Shown here: positions 1 through 5,680 of the stretch, one piece after another
How the letters are laid out: every line of letters starts with the position of its first letter
Position numbering within the stretch: the stretch's first letter is position 1
Assembly (NCBI GenBank): GCA_023454175.1
Contig: JAEXRW010000032.1
Location: 1 to 7,647, forward strand
DNA: 7,647 bases
Source of the DNA: Bacillota bacterium
GTDB lineage: Bacteria; Bacillota; Clostridia; Christensenellales; JAEXRW01
Direction of reading: 5' to 3'
The notes under the pieces: model-generated
What the model saw: only the letters and a program-made list of their open reading frames with translations
The model's database searches: none
What the model was told of the DNA's origin: nothing
Made by a program: the position numbers and the translations under genes

Positions 1-220
1 TGCCTGATTGTTTTATTGCCAAGTGGGGCTCCGGGGCCTTTCGATGAAGCGAGCATCGCACGAAGTAGATGCCGCTGAATCGGGCCCCGGGGGGTTTTGC
101 CGACTTTTGGCCAGTCAAAAGTCGGGCTAGCGCAGCGTAAGTTGATGTTAGTGCATAAACAGCTTGAACCATTCACAATGCCAGACAGGGGTGTAACTCT
201 GCCGGGCAGCATCCCGTTCC
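1..220. repeat. Dispersed repeat, copy 1 (left flank)
   Basis: This stretch matches 3891-4117 in the same orientation over about 200 bp. Shared landmarks in the same order include TTGCCAAG (16-23), CCGGGGCC followed by TTTCGATGAAGCGAGCA (from 31), CGCTGAATCGGGCCCCGG (ending at 90), a hairpin (100-125), GCGCAGCGT, GTTGATGTT, CCAGACAGGG-like sequence and ATCCCGTTC (211-219). Inside it CCGGGGCC (31-38) and GGCCCCGG (83-90) form an inverted pair. The hairpin has perfect 10-bp arms, CCGACTTTTG and CAAAAGTCGG, around a 6-nt loop. No T-run follows the hairpin on either strand, so it is not a classical terminator. The copy may begin before the window. I see no gene in 1-306. Confidence 0.8.
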
Positions 221-306
221 GCTCTTCCTTATTGCAAATTGCAGACACCTGAACTGCTGTAACGGTAAGACGAGCAGCCTTTGAACCCCGGTCGCTAACG
301 ATGCCT

Positions 307-1371
307 TCAGCCTTCCGCACGGTTTTTTTGCCAGATTTCAATGGCATCATCATACGTCTCCGGCGGCACATAGACCTTGTCTTCCGGTTTTCTACGCAAT
401 TTGAGCGCCCCTTTGGGGCAGGCGGTTATGCACAGCCCGCAGCCCAGGCAGTCCGCCGTCTGGATCGAGAGCTTCCCCTGCTTCAGCGAAAGGATGCCGA
501 AATGGCATTTTTGCGTGCATGACCCGCAGCTCCCGCACTTGGATTCGTCCACTGTGATAAAGTAATTGCTCCAATAATCCTTTGACGGCCCGGGGAATTT
601 CTTCTTGAGCCACAGCATCCCGCACCCGCATTCGCAGCAGCTGCAGATGCTCTCCCCGTCCTTGGAGTTGGTCACGTTGATGATGCGCCCGTCCTTTTCC
701 CCCTCGCGCAGGATGGCCAGCGTCTCCTCCCGGGTGATGGACCGCCCCCACCCGTTTTCCATGTAGAAATCCGCCATCTCGTCCGTCGCGATGCACGTCT
801 CCATCGGGTGGTCGCACTTGTTGCCCGGCTTCATCTGGAACATGATCCTGCACAGGCACCGCGCCACGGAGAAACGTGTATGCCGCTCCAGGATCGCCTC
901 GATGTCGTCATAGGGTAGGATCTTCGAGCCCTCCACAAATTCCTTGTGCATCGGGACCGACCGGTAACTGGGCATGGAGGCGCTCATCGCCTGGCCGAAT
1001 TTGGACATGGCGATATAGATGCCCGTGGGCGTGGCCCAGGACGTATCGGGGTTATGCACCTGGAAGTCGATGAATCCGAAGATGCCGGGGTACTGGCGGT
1101 ACTGCGGCCCTTCTTTCAGGCGCCTGCGGTAGATCAGGCCGCGCCGCGCCATGCCGTCCAGGATCTCCTCGGCCTTTTGGGGGTCCATGCCGTTCTTTTC
1201 CGCATACGCCTGGGGGGTCTGGTAACCCTCCTGCATGTCCAGGAAGTGGCGGGCGTCGTCCTTGCTGAAAAACTTTTTGAGCAGGGCCCTTTCGGCGCCG
1301 ATGAGCGTCTTGGGAAAGCCAAAGCCGATCCTGTCGACGGCTTCAGCCAGCTCGGAATAGATGTTTTTCAT
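307..1371 (-). CDS. Multi-cluster 4Fe-4S binding protein (ferredoxin-like, 354 aa)
   Basis: This is a probable cytoplasmic electron carrier or redox sensor; no signal peptide or membrane helix is visible. Residues about 39-84 read like a winged-helix segment (GYQTPQAYAEKNGMDPQKAE, then a GMARRGLIYRRR-type turn). The middle carries a Cys set in the form CLCR (C172, C174), C186 in KCDHP and C193 in METC, then a dense CSCCECGCG cluster at 243-251. The C-terminus is a classical two-cluster ferredoxin domain: C279, C282, C285, C289 and C308, C311, C314, C318, the second ending in CP. The first motif ends in CH rather than the usual CP. I recognise the layout (CxCR, CxHPxExC, Cys-rich knot, 2x4Fe-4S) from uncharacterised 4Fe-4S proteins of anaerobes; no reaction is established. 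The ATG has an AAAGGA ribosome site 11 nt upstream (1383-1388) and an AT-rich palindrome (1393-1404). The gene is alone, about 930 bp from hypB, so a shared role with nickel insertion is only a positional guess. Confidence 0.85.
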   Translation of the reverse strand: MKNIYSELAEAVDRIGFGFPKTLIGAERALLKKFFSKDDARHFLDMQEGYQTPQAYAEKNGMDPQKAEEILDGMARRGLIYRRRLKEGPQYRQYPGIFGFIDFQVHNPDTSWATPTGIYIAMSKFGQAMSASMPSYRSVPMHKEFVEGSKILPYDDIEAILERHTRFSVARCLCRIMFQMKPGNKCDHPMETCIATDEMADFYMENGWGRSITREETLAILREGEKDGRIINVTNSKDGESICSCCECGCGMLWLKKKFPGPSKDYWSNYFITVDESKCGSCGSCTQKCHFGILSLKQGKLSIQTADCLGCGLCITACPKGALKLRRKPEDKVYVPPETYDDAIEIWQKNRAEG

Positions 1372-1532
1372 GATTGCACGATTCCTTTGTTGTTTTATAT
1401 AAAATCAATGAATGCATGTTCAGGGGATCAGTAGGGGCTGGCTGCACGGCATGGTTGCTCCCAAAAGTCTTCCGATGACGTCAAACAGCGGTTTGTCTGT
1501 GTGATCTGGCAGGATGGGACTTTCGGATCAAC

Positions 1533-2281
1533 CCCCCTCACAACGCTTGGACAGATTGAATAATGCGCTGCTCTGGTTGACAGGGGGCAGGGGGAGGGCC
1601 TCACCTATCGTGATCAATCCCGGGCGTAACGCCTGCCCGGTTTACGCCTTCTGTACCGGTAGAACGGGTTTAACAGGAAATAACTCGGTCTCTCTTCGTT
1701 CCCCCTCACGAGCCGGAACAGTTTGACATCTGCCGTTGTGCGCCACGGGAGGGGGTCAGGGGTTGGGTCTCGTCTATCGTGATCAATCCCGGGCGGAGCA
1801 GTTGCCTGGTTTGTGCCTTCTGCACCCGTAGAACGGGTCTTAACAGAAATAACTCAGTCTCTCTTCGTTCCCCCTCACGTGCCGGAACAGTCCGAATACG
1901 CCACCATGCGTGCACGGGAGGGGGCAGGGGGTGGGCCTCGCCTATCGTGATCAATCCCGGGCGGAGCAGTTGCCTGGTTTGTGCCTTCTGCACCCGTAGA
2001 ACGGGTCTTAACAGGAAATAGCCTGGTCTCTCTTCGCTCCCCCTCACGTGCCGGAACAGTTTGAATACGCCACCATGCGTGCACGGGAGGGGGCAAGGGG
2101 AGGGTTAGTAATAATTTAAACATCCTTGGCGCACAGCGTTATCCCAGCTTGTCCTTCGGTGCCGGTCGAAAGTGGTATGCCGCCTGAAGGAAACGATTCG
2201 GTCTCTTTCGTTCCCCCTCACACGGCCAAAGCAATATGAATGCGCTCATATGCCTTCGTGGGAGGGGGGCAGGGGGTGGGT
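1533..2281. repeat. Tandem array of five diverged ~168-174 bp units, each with a C-rich/G-rich inverted repeat
   Basis: The anchor CCCCCTCAC occurs at 1533, 1701, 1870, 2039 and 2213, giving periods of 168, 169, 169 and 174 bp. A second anchor, GATCAATCC, occurs at 1612, 1781 and 1949 (periods 169 and 168). The two middle units (1870 and 2039) are nearly identical; the first and last are diverged. Each unit has an inverted repeat: 1533-1544 with 1576-1587, 1701-1712 with 1744-1755, 1870-1882 with 1912-1924, 2039-2051 with 2081-2093, and 2213-2224 with 2257-2268. The middle units also carry a small hairpin ACCCGT-AGA-ACGGGT. Open frames across the array simply repeat with the unit and look spurious. 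The array fills most of the 926-bp gap between the iron-sulfur gene and hypB. The rest of the gap (1405-1532) shows nothing I recognise. Confidence 0.9.
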
Positions 2282-2297
2282 TATATTGCAACTAAGA

Positions 2298-2972
2298 TTA
2301 GTCGCTATTTATGGAATGCCGTACCTGCGCCTTCAGCCAGTCGCACCATGCGTCCATGCCTTCGCCCGTCTTCGCGGAGACTTCAAATATCGTCAGGCCG
2401 GGGTTCAGCCTCCCTGCGTTCACGCGCAGGCGCTCCATATCGAAATCAAAGCACTGCTTCGTATCTGTTTTTGTGATGATGAGGGCCTTGCAGACCGAGA
2501 ACATCAGCGGGTACTTCAGGGGCTTATCGTCTCCCTCGGGCACGCTCAGGATCATGGCCGATAGGCTGGCTCCCAGGTCAAATTCCGCAGGGCAAACGAG
2601 GTTGCCGATGTTTTCGATGATGACCAGGTCGGTATGCTGCAGGTCGATGCGCTCCAGCCCCTCCCGGATCATCGCTGCGTCCAGGTGACAGTCGCCACCC
2701 GTTCGAAGTTGGACGGCAGGGATGCCTTCCGCTTGTATCTTCACGGCGTCCACGCGCGATTCGATATCCCCTTCGATAACGGCGATGTTGAATTGATCCT
2801 TCAGGCGGCGGACCACGTCCAGGATAAAAGTGGTCTTTCCCGCGCCCGGCGAAGACATGATGTTCAAAAGAAAGGTTTTCGTCTTTGCCAGCCTCGCCCG
2901 TATTTCGTCCGCCAGGCTGCCGTTGTCCTGCAGGATGCACTCCTTCAGGTCGATATATTGGATCTCTGCCAT
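2298..2972 (-). CDS. hypB: Hydrogenase/nickel maturation GTPase HypB
   Basis: HypB is a SIMIBI-class GTPase that helps HypA insert nickel into the large subunit of [NiFe] hydrogenases, in the cytoplasm. At 224 aa it is the usual length for a HypB without an N-terminal extension. Visible motifs are the P-loop SSPGAGKTT (40-48), EGDIES (67-72), GGDCHLDA (92-99) and ENIGNLVCP (120-128). C95, H96 and C127 match the G-domain metal site; their 32-residue Cys-Cys spacing equals that of C166/C198 in E. coli HypB. The base-recognition motif reads TKTD (167-170) where NKxD is usual. There is no N-terminal CxxCGC motif and no His-rich stretch, so it lacks the high-affinity nickel site or store found in some HypB proteins. 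It starts 9 bp after hypA, with a GGGGGCGGG ribosome site overlapping the hypA stop, so the two are surely co-transcribed. Downstream lies the tandem array. Confidence 0.95.
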   Translation of the reverse strand: MAEIQYIDLKECILQDNGSLADEIRARLAKTKTFLLNIMSSPGAGKTTFILDVVRRLKDQFNIAVIEGDIESRVDAVKIQAEGIPAVQLRTGGDCHLDAAMIREGLERIDLQHTDLVIIENIGNLVCPAEFDLGASLSAMILSVPEGDDKPLKYPLMFSVCKALIITKTDTKQCFDFDMERLRVNAGRLNPGLTIFEVSAKTGEGMDAWCDWLKAQVRHSINSD

Positions 2973-2981
2973 GCCCGCCCC

Positions 2982-3332
2982 CTATGTGATCTCGATCCCC
3001 CGGATGCGCAGTTCGCGTCCCGTCAGCAGTTCGCCGCTTTCATGTCCGCACTTCGGGCATATCGATTCCGAAATCGCCAGTACGTCTATACCGTAAACCG
3101 TATCGCACATGCCGCACCGCGCCGTAATGGGGATGGTGGTGATCTCGACGCGCGCGTGTTCCGCGATGGAGCCCCGGCTGATATAGTCCCAGTATTTTTG
3201 GACGATCTCTTCGATGAATTCGCGGAGTTCCCCCACTTCGAGGCATACCTTCTCCACGGTCTTTGCGCCATTCTGCTCGGCGTGCTTTATCACAGATGCG
3301 AAAATGCTTTTGGTTATAGGGAGTTCATGCAT
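2982..3332 (-). CDS. hypA: Nickel metallochaperone HypA
   Basis: HypA binds Ni(II) and works with HypB to load nickel into hydrogenase precursors, and in some bacteria into urease. I choose the start at 3332 because it gives the family's invariant N-terminus MHE, in which the N-terminal amine and His2 ligate nickel. An in-frame ATG at 3374 would add 14 residues and bury that site. The resulting 116 aa is the normal HypA length. The structural zinc site is plain: C73xxC76 and C92xxC95 (CPKC). The segment VCLEVGELREF (29-39) is the family's conserved first-domain strand. It is the first gene of a hypA-hypB operon with its own promoter. No hypCDEF or hydrogenase structural gene is present, so those must lie elsewhere, or the pair serves another nickel enzyme. 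Confidence 0.95.
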   Translation of the reverse strand: MHELPITKSIFASVIKHAEQNGAKTVEKVCLEVGELREFIEEIVQKYWDYISRGSIAEHARVEITTIPITARCGMCDTVYGIDVLAISESICPKCGHESGELLTGRELRIRGIEIT

Positions 3333-3361
3333 GGTGAAACCTGTCTTTGTTTGTCGGTTTA

Positions 3362-3391
3362 ATAATACAACCATTGTTCATTATTCGTCAA
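3362..3391 (-). promoter_or_regulatory. Predicted sigma-A-type promoter of hypA-hypB
   Basis: Read on the minus strand, TTGACG (3386-3391) is followed by an 18-nt spacer and TATTAT (3362-3367). Transcription would start near 3355, leaving a leader of about 20 nt with an ACAGG element before the MHE start codon at 3332. This spacing also argues against the longer HypA start at 3374, which would lie upstream of the start site. Confidence 0.6.
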
Positions 3392-3598
3392 TGCAGGGAG
3401 TCAAATGAGAGCAATAGAAGGGCTATCCTACTTGCCGTCTGCAATACCACTCAACCAGAATAGGCTCCCCATAGAGCTGCCGCGCAGGCCGATGGGATGA
3501 AACCTATTCGCCCTTTGCAATTGCCTGAATGCTCCTCCATGTATGGTAGGAAACAGGACATAACCTCATAGCATTCGTCGTTTGTGTATCAGAAGACG

Positions 3599-3645
3599 CC
3601 CCTAATAGGGGAGCTGCCTGCAAAGCAGGCTTAGGGGTATCCCTA
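3599..3645. repeat. Compound palindrome with mutually exclusive hairpins
   Basis: CCCCTA-A-TAGGGG (3599-3611), GCCTGC-AAA-GCAGGC (3616-3630) and TAGGG-GTAT-CCCTA (3632-3645) are three adjacent hairpins. In addition CCCCTAA (3599-3605) pairs perfectly with TTAGGGG (3631-3637), enclosing the central hairpin and competing with both side stems. From general knowledge, it resembles the small intergenic palindromic repeats common in gut Clostridia (a CCCC...AGCTGCCTGC-like core). Neither strand has an adjacent T-run. Confidence 0.65.
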
Positions 3646-3779
3646 TGCCGCCTTCAATTGCATTAATCGCTCCACCATATCAAGTAGGAAGGCCTCAAGG
3701 CGACTATATATGAACGATTGATTTATGACCCTCGCATGCAAATACAGCTGGAAGCTTTATGCCGTTGACAGCCATGGGA

Positions 3780-3818
3780 GACGCATCTGCGTCAAGTAAA
3801 AGTGCCTGTGGCACTTTT
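3780..3818. repeat. Two adjacent perfect hairpins; the second may act as a terminator
   Basis: GACGCA-TC-TGCGTC (3780-3793) is followed after 4 nt by AAAAGTGCC-TGT-GGCACTTTT (3798-3818). The second has an A-run on one side and a T-run on the other, the form of a bidirectional intrinsic terminator, but the GC core is only 5 bp. No gene ends close by on either strand, so a terminator role is uncertain. Confidence 0.5.
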
Positions 3819-3890
3819 ATAGCAGTGCGGTGGGATCAAGCTCGGCAACAAAGGATGTTATATTCACCTTTCCCGGTTCAAACCGGTATC

Positions 3891-4117
3891 GTTGTTATGT
3901 TGCCAAGGGGGGTCCGGGGCCTTTCGATGAAGCGAGCAGCGTTCCGTAGCACGGCGCACCGTGTCATGTCGCTGAATCGGGCCCCGGGGGCTTTTGCCGA
4001 CTTATGGCCAAACAAAAGTCGGGCAAGCGCAGCGTGAGTTGATGTTCGTGCATGAATAGCTCGAACCATCCTCCATGTCAGACAGGGATGCAGACCTTGC
4101 CGGTCACATCCCGTTCT
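3891..4117. repeat. Dispersed repeat, copy 2
   Basis: This is the second copy of the element at 1-220, in the same orientation, from TTGCCAAG (3900-3907) to ATCCCGTTC (4108-4116). It keeps the inverted pair CCGGGGCC (3914-3921) and GGCCCCGG (3980-3987). It also keeps the 10-bp hairpin (3997-4022), here with one mismatch (CCGACTTATG) and the same 6-nt loop length. The segment between GAAGCGAGCA and CGCTGAATCG is about 14 nt longer than in copy 1 and unrelated in sequence. The copy ends 50 bp before the stop of the hydrolase gene on its right. A 63-codon frame inside it has no ribosome site and is not called. Confidence 0.8.
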
Positions 4118-4166
4118 ACCTAGCTGCCGTCGTTCATGAATCGTTCAAACTGCCGATATATAAACC

Positions 4167-4916
4167 TCACATCCCAGCCAGCTCCCGTATCCGTGCACCC
4201 GCGTTCTCATATACCCCGCCGTGGTAGCACACCACGGTTTGGATGTCGTACCCCGCCAGCTTTTTCAATGTGTTTCTCTGCGCCTCCGGATCTATTGTTA
4301 AACGTTCAGGGGAGGATACCAGTATCCCGTCCGGCGTTTTGTTGAAGCAGTCCCCCGCGATAAGCGTACGGCTTCCCGCGTGGTACAGGCACACATGCCC
4401 CGGCGTGTGGCCCGGCGTGTGGAGCAGCGTGATCCCCCCGCAGACGGGAATGGTTTCCCCGTCCTGTATCTCATGCGCCACGTCGGCCTTCAGCTTCATG
4501 TAATTATCCCGCAGGCTCTCGTACAGGGGCATCATCTGTGCCCGCCGCTCTTCAGGCAGGTTTTCAAACTGCACCTTCATCTGCTCCATCCGCAGGGGCT
4601 CCCGCTCCGCCTGGATATAAGGCTTCTCCAGCGCGTGGGACCACACGTCCACGGTCCGCCCCAATGTTTTGATGATTCCCGCGATACCGCCGATATGGTC
4701 CATGTCCGAATGCGTGATGACGATCTTTTCTAGCCGGTTGAATTCCACCCCGGCTTCCCGGAATGCATTTTGGAAAAGCTGCGTCATCCCCGGCAGCCCT
4801 GCGTCCGCCAGGATGACGTCCCCGGCGTCGTGGAACAATACCGGGTGGATATGGCCCGGCCCGTTGGCCAGCTGTGCGGGAAGTGAGAGCACCTCGATAC
4901 CTTCTGCGATCTTCAT
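4167..4916 (-). CDS. Metallo-beta-lactamase-fold hydrolase (249 aa)
   Basis: This is a probable cytoplasmic zinc-dependent hydrolase of the glyoxalase II/lactonase-like branch; its substrate cannot be read from the sequence. Metal-site motifs are THSDMDHIGG (68-77; H69, D71, D73, H74), HTPGHTPGH (166-174, H170 the likely ligand), AGD (D189) and YHGG (H232). The first motif is HxDxDH instead of the textbook HxHxDH, a variant I recognise in this family. An insert of about 60 residues (about 95-150, rich in E, R, M and L) sits between the two metal-binding halves and is probably helical. The family is usually 210-320 aa, so the gene looks complete. The ATG has AAAGGAG 11 nt upstream (4928-4934). 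It is transcribed divergently from the padR-MFS operon across a 165-bp gap, so the regulator may also control it. No signal peptide is present. Confidence 0.88.
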   Translation of the reverse strand: MKIAEGIEVLSLPAQLANGPGHIHPVLFHDAGDVILADAGLPGMTQLFQNAFREAGVEFNRLEKIVITHSDMDHIGGIAGIIKTLGRTVDVWSHALEKPYIQAEREPLRMEQMKVQFENLPEERRAQMMPLYESLRDNYMKLKADVAHEIQDGETIPVCGGITLLHTPGHTPGHVCLYHAGSRTLIAGDCFNKTPDGILVSSPERLTIDPEAQRNTLKKLAGYDIQTVVCYHGGVYENAGARIRELAGM

Positions 4917-4959
4917 ATGTGACCCCGCTCCTTTATAATGAAATGAATGGGATGAAGGT

Positions 4960-4988
4960 TATATAGCACAGTGCGAAAGGAAATGCAA
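4960..4988 (-). promoter_or_regulatory. Predicted promoter of the MBL-fold hydrolase gene
   Basis: On the minus strand, TTGCAT (4983-4988), a 17-nt spacer and TATATA (4960-4965) make a good sigma-A promoter. The start would be near 4953, with a leader of about 37 nt carrying AAAGGAG. Its -35 box lies about 31 bp from the -35 box of the divergent padR promoter, so one bound regulator could reach both. Confidence 0.6.
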
Positions 4989-5015
4989 TAAAAAACCAAG
5001 GAATATTTACTAAAA

Positions 5016-5066
5016 AGCGTTGACAAACGCTGATTGTTGGAATAAGATACAGTAGTATAAAGTATA
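5016..5066 (+). promoter_or_regulatory. Predicted padR promoter with overlapping operator candidates
   Basis: TTGACA (5020-5025), a 17-nt spacer and TAAGAT (5043-5048) form a near-consensus promoter. A perfect inverted repeat AGCGTT-GACA-AACGCT (5016-5031) covers the -35 box. The 13-mer AGTATAAAGTATA (5054-5066) sits at the expected start site and recurs in related form before the MFS gene. Either could be the PadR operator. PadR proteins commonly repress their own promoters, but neither site is an experimentally known operator. Confidence 0.6.
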
Positions 5067-5081
5067 GTGGTGGCAAAAGAC

Positions 5082-5615
5082 ATGTCTACGGTGGATATGA
5101 CGCTCCTGGGCGCGCTGCTGGATGCCCCGGCCAACGCCTACGAGATGAAAAAGAAAATGGAATACCGCAACATCCAGGAATGGGTGCCCGTCAGCACGCC
5201 TGCCATCTATAAGAACCTGGTGAAGCTGCACCGGGAGGGCTACCTGGAAGGCACGGTGGTGCGGGAAGGGGAGATGCCCGAAAAGACCATCTACTCCGTC
5301 AACGGAAAGGGCAGGGAGTACTTTTTGCAGCTGATGAAAAAGTATTCGGCCAACCCCCGCCCCGTCTATGTGGACTTCCTGGTCATGGCGGCCAACCTGC
5401 ACCATCTGGACCGGGAGACGGGGCTGCAGATGATCGCCGACCTGCGGACAAAGCTCGAGTATGCCGTCGGCAAACTGGAGGAGGTCGTCCGGGAAAAAAG
5501 GAAAATGCCCATGGAAGGCTATGCCGTGGTGGACCTGTACCTCCGGATGTACACGCTGTTTGTGGATTGGGCCGAAGATTTCGGGGAGAAATATGCCCGC
5601 AAGGGGGAGTTTTAA
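5082..5615 (+). CDS. PadR-family transcriptional regulator (177 aa)
   Basis: PadR proteins are dimeric winged-helix repressors, often controlling an adjacent efflux gene and released by small aromatic or antibiotic-like ligands. Residues 1-80 match the PadR winged helix: the opening TLLGALLDAPANAYEMKKKM (7-26), a recognition-helix region STPAIYKNLVKLHREGYL (38-55) and a wing with EKTIYSVNGKG (67-77). Residues about 95-175 are charged and helix-rich (LRTKLEYAVGKLEEVVREKR), the usual C-terminal dimerisation domain. I start at the ATG at 5082. In-frame GTG codons at 5067 and 5070 would leave a leader of only about 12 nt with no ribosome site, whereas 5082 has GTGGTGG about 8 nt upstream, a weak match. 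The gene is followed after 65 AT-rich bp by the MFS gene, with no terminator stem between them. Ligand and target genes are inferred from position only. Confidence 0.88.
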   Translation: MSTVDMTLLGALLDAPANAYEMKKKMEYRNIQEWVPVSTPAIYKNLVKLHREGYLEGTVVREGEMPEKTIYSVNGKGREYFLQLMKKYSANPRPVYVDFLVMAANLHHLDRETGLQMIADLRTKLEYAVGKLEEVVREKRKMPMEGYAVVDLYLRMYTLFVDWAEDFGEKYARKGEF

Positions 5616-5630
5616 TTTTTTTTACCTATT

Positions 5631-5663
5631 ACTATAAATTATATTAGTATATTATAAATTAAT
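5631..5663 (+). promoter_or_regulatory. AT-rich direct repeats before the MFS gene; candidate operator
   Basis: TATAAATTA occurs at 5633-5641 and 5653-5661, exactly 20 bp apart (about two helical turns). The longer forms ACTATAAATTATA (5631-5643) and ATTATAAATTAAT (5651-5663) resemble AGTATAAAGTATA at the padR start site. TACTA (5630-5634) and TAGTA (5645-5649) also form a short inverted repeat. No clear -35 box is seen, so this may be an operator or an internal promoter region. Low sequence complexity limits confidence. Confidence 0.4.
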
Positions 5664-5680
5664 ATAAAGGAGAAACCGTC

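Larger units (their letters stand above)
3392..3890. other. Intergenic DNA without a supported gene
   Basis: Between the hypA promoter and the second dispersed-repeat copy I find no reading frame with a ribosome site or a recognisable product. What I can see is a set of palindromes: a compound hairpin at 3599-3645, two neighbouring hairpins at 3780-3818, and the short perfect stem CCGGTT-CA-AACCGG at 3873-3886. The rest, 3392-3598 and 3646-3779, shows nothing I recognise. Confidence 0.5.

Noticed and set aside
100..125. Intrinsic terminator for the iron-sulfur gene
   Set aside because: The 10-bp hairpin is perfect, but it has no T-run on the relevant strand and lies about 180 bp past the stop codon.
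1706..2047. Repeated-protein open frame in the tandem array (minus strand)
   Set aside because: The repeat at protein level only mirrors the 168-bp DNA unit; the next unit of 169 bp breaks the frame, and no ribosome site or known domain is seen.
1533..2281. CRISPR array
   Set aside because: Units are about 169 bp with diverged repeats, and there are no short identical repeats with unique spacers and no cas genes.
3333..3374. Longer HypA start at 3374
   Set aside because: It would mask the invariant MHE nickel-binding N-terminus and would lie upstream of the predicted transcription start.
3873..3886. tRNA T-arm-like GGTTCAAAC sequence
   Set aside because: It is a simple CCGGTT-CA-AACCGG palindrome. 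A T-arm with a 7-nt loop would not pair, and no acceptor, D or anticodon arms fit around it.
3878..4069. Small minus-strand open frame inside dispersed-repeat copy 2
   Set aside because: It is made of repeat sequence, copy 1 does not keep the same frame because of the 14-nt length difference, and there is no ribosome site.
5067..5081. GTG starts for padR at 5067 or 5070
   Set aside because: They are too close to the predicted transcription start and lack a ribosome site; the ATG at 5082 fits better.
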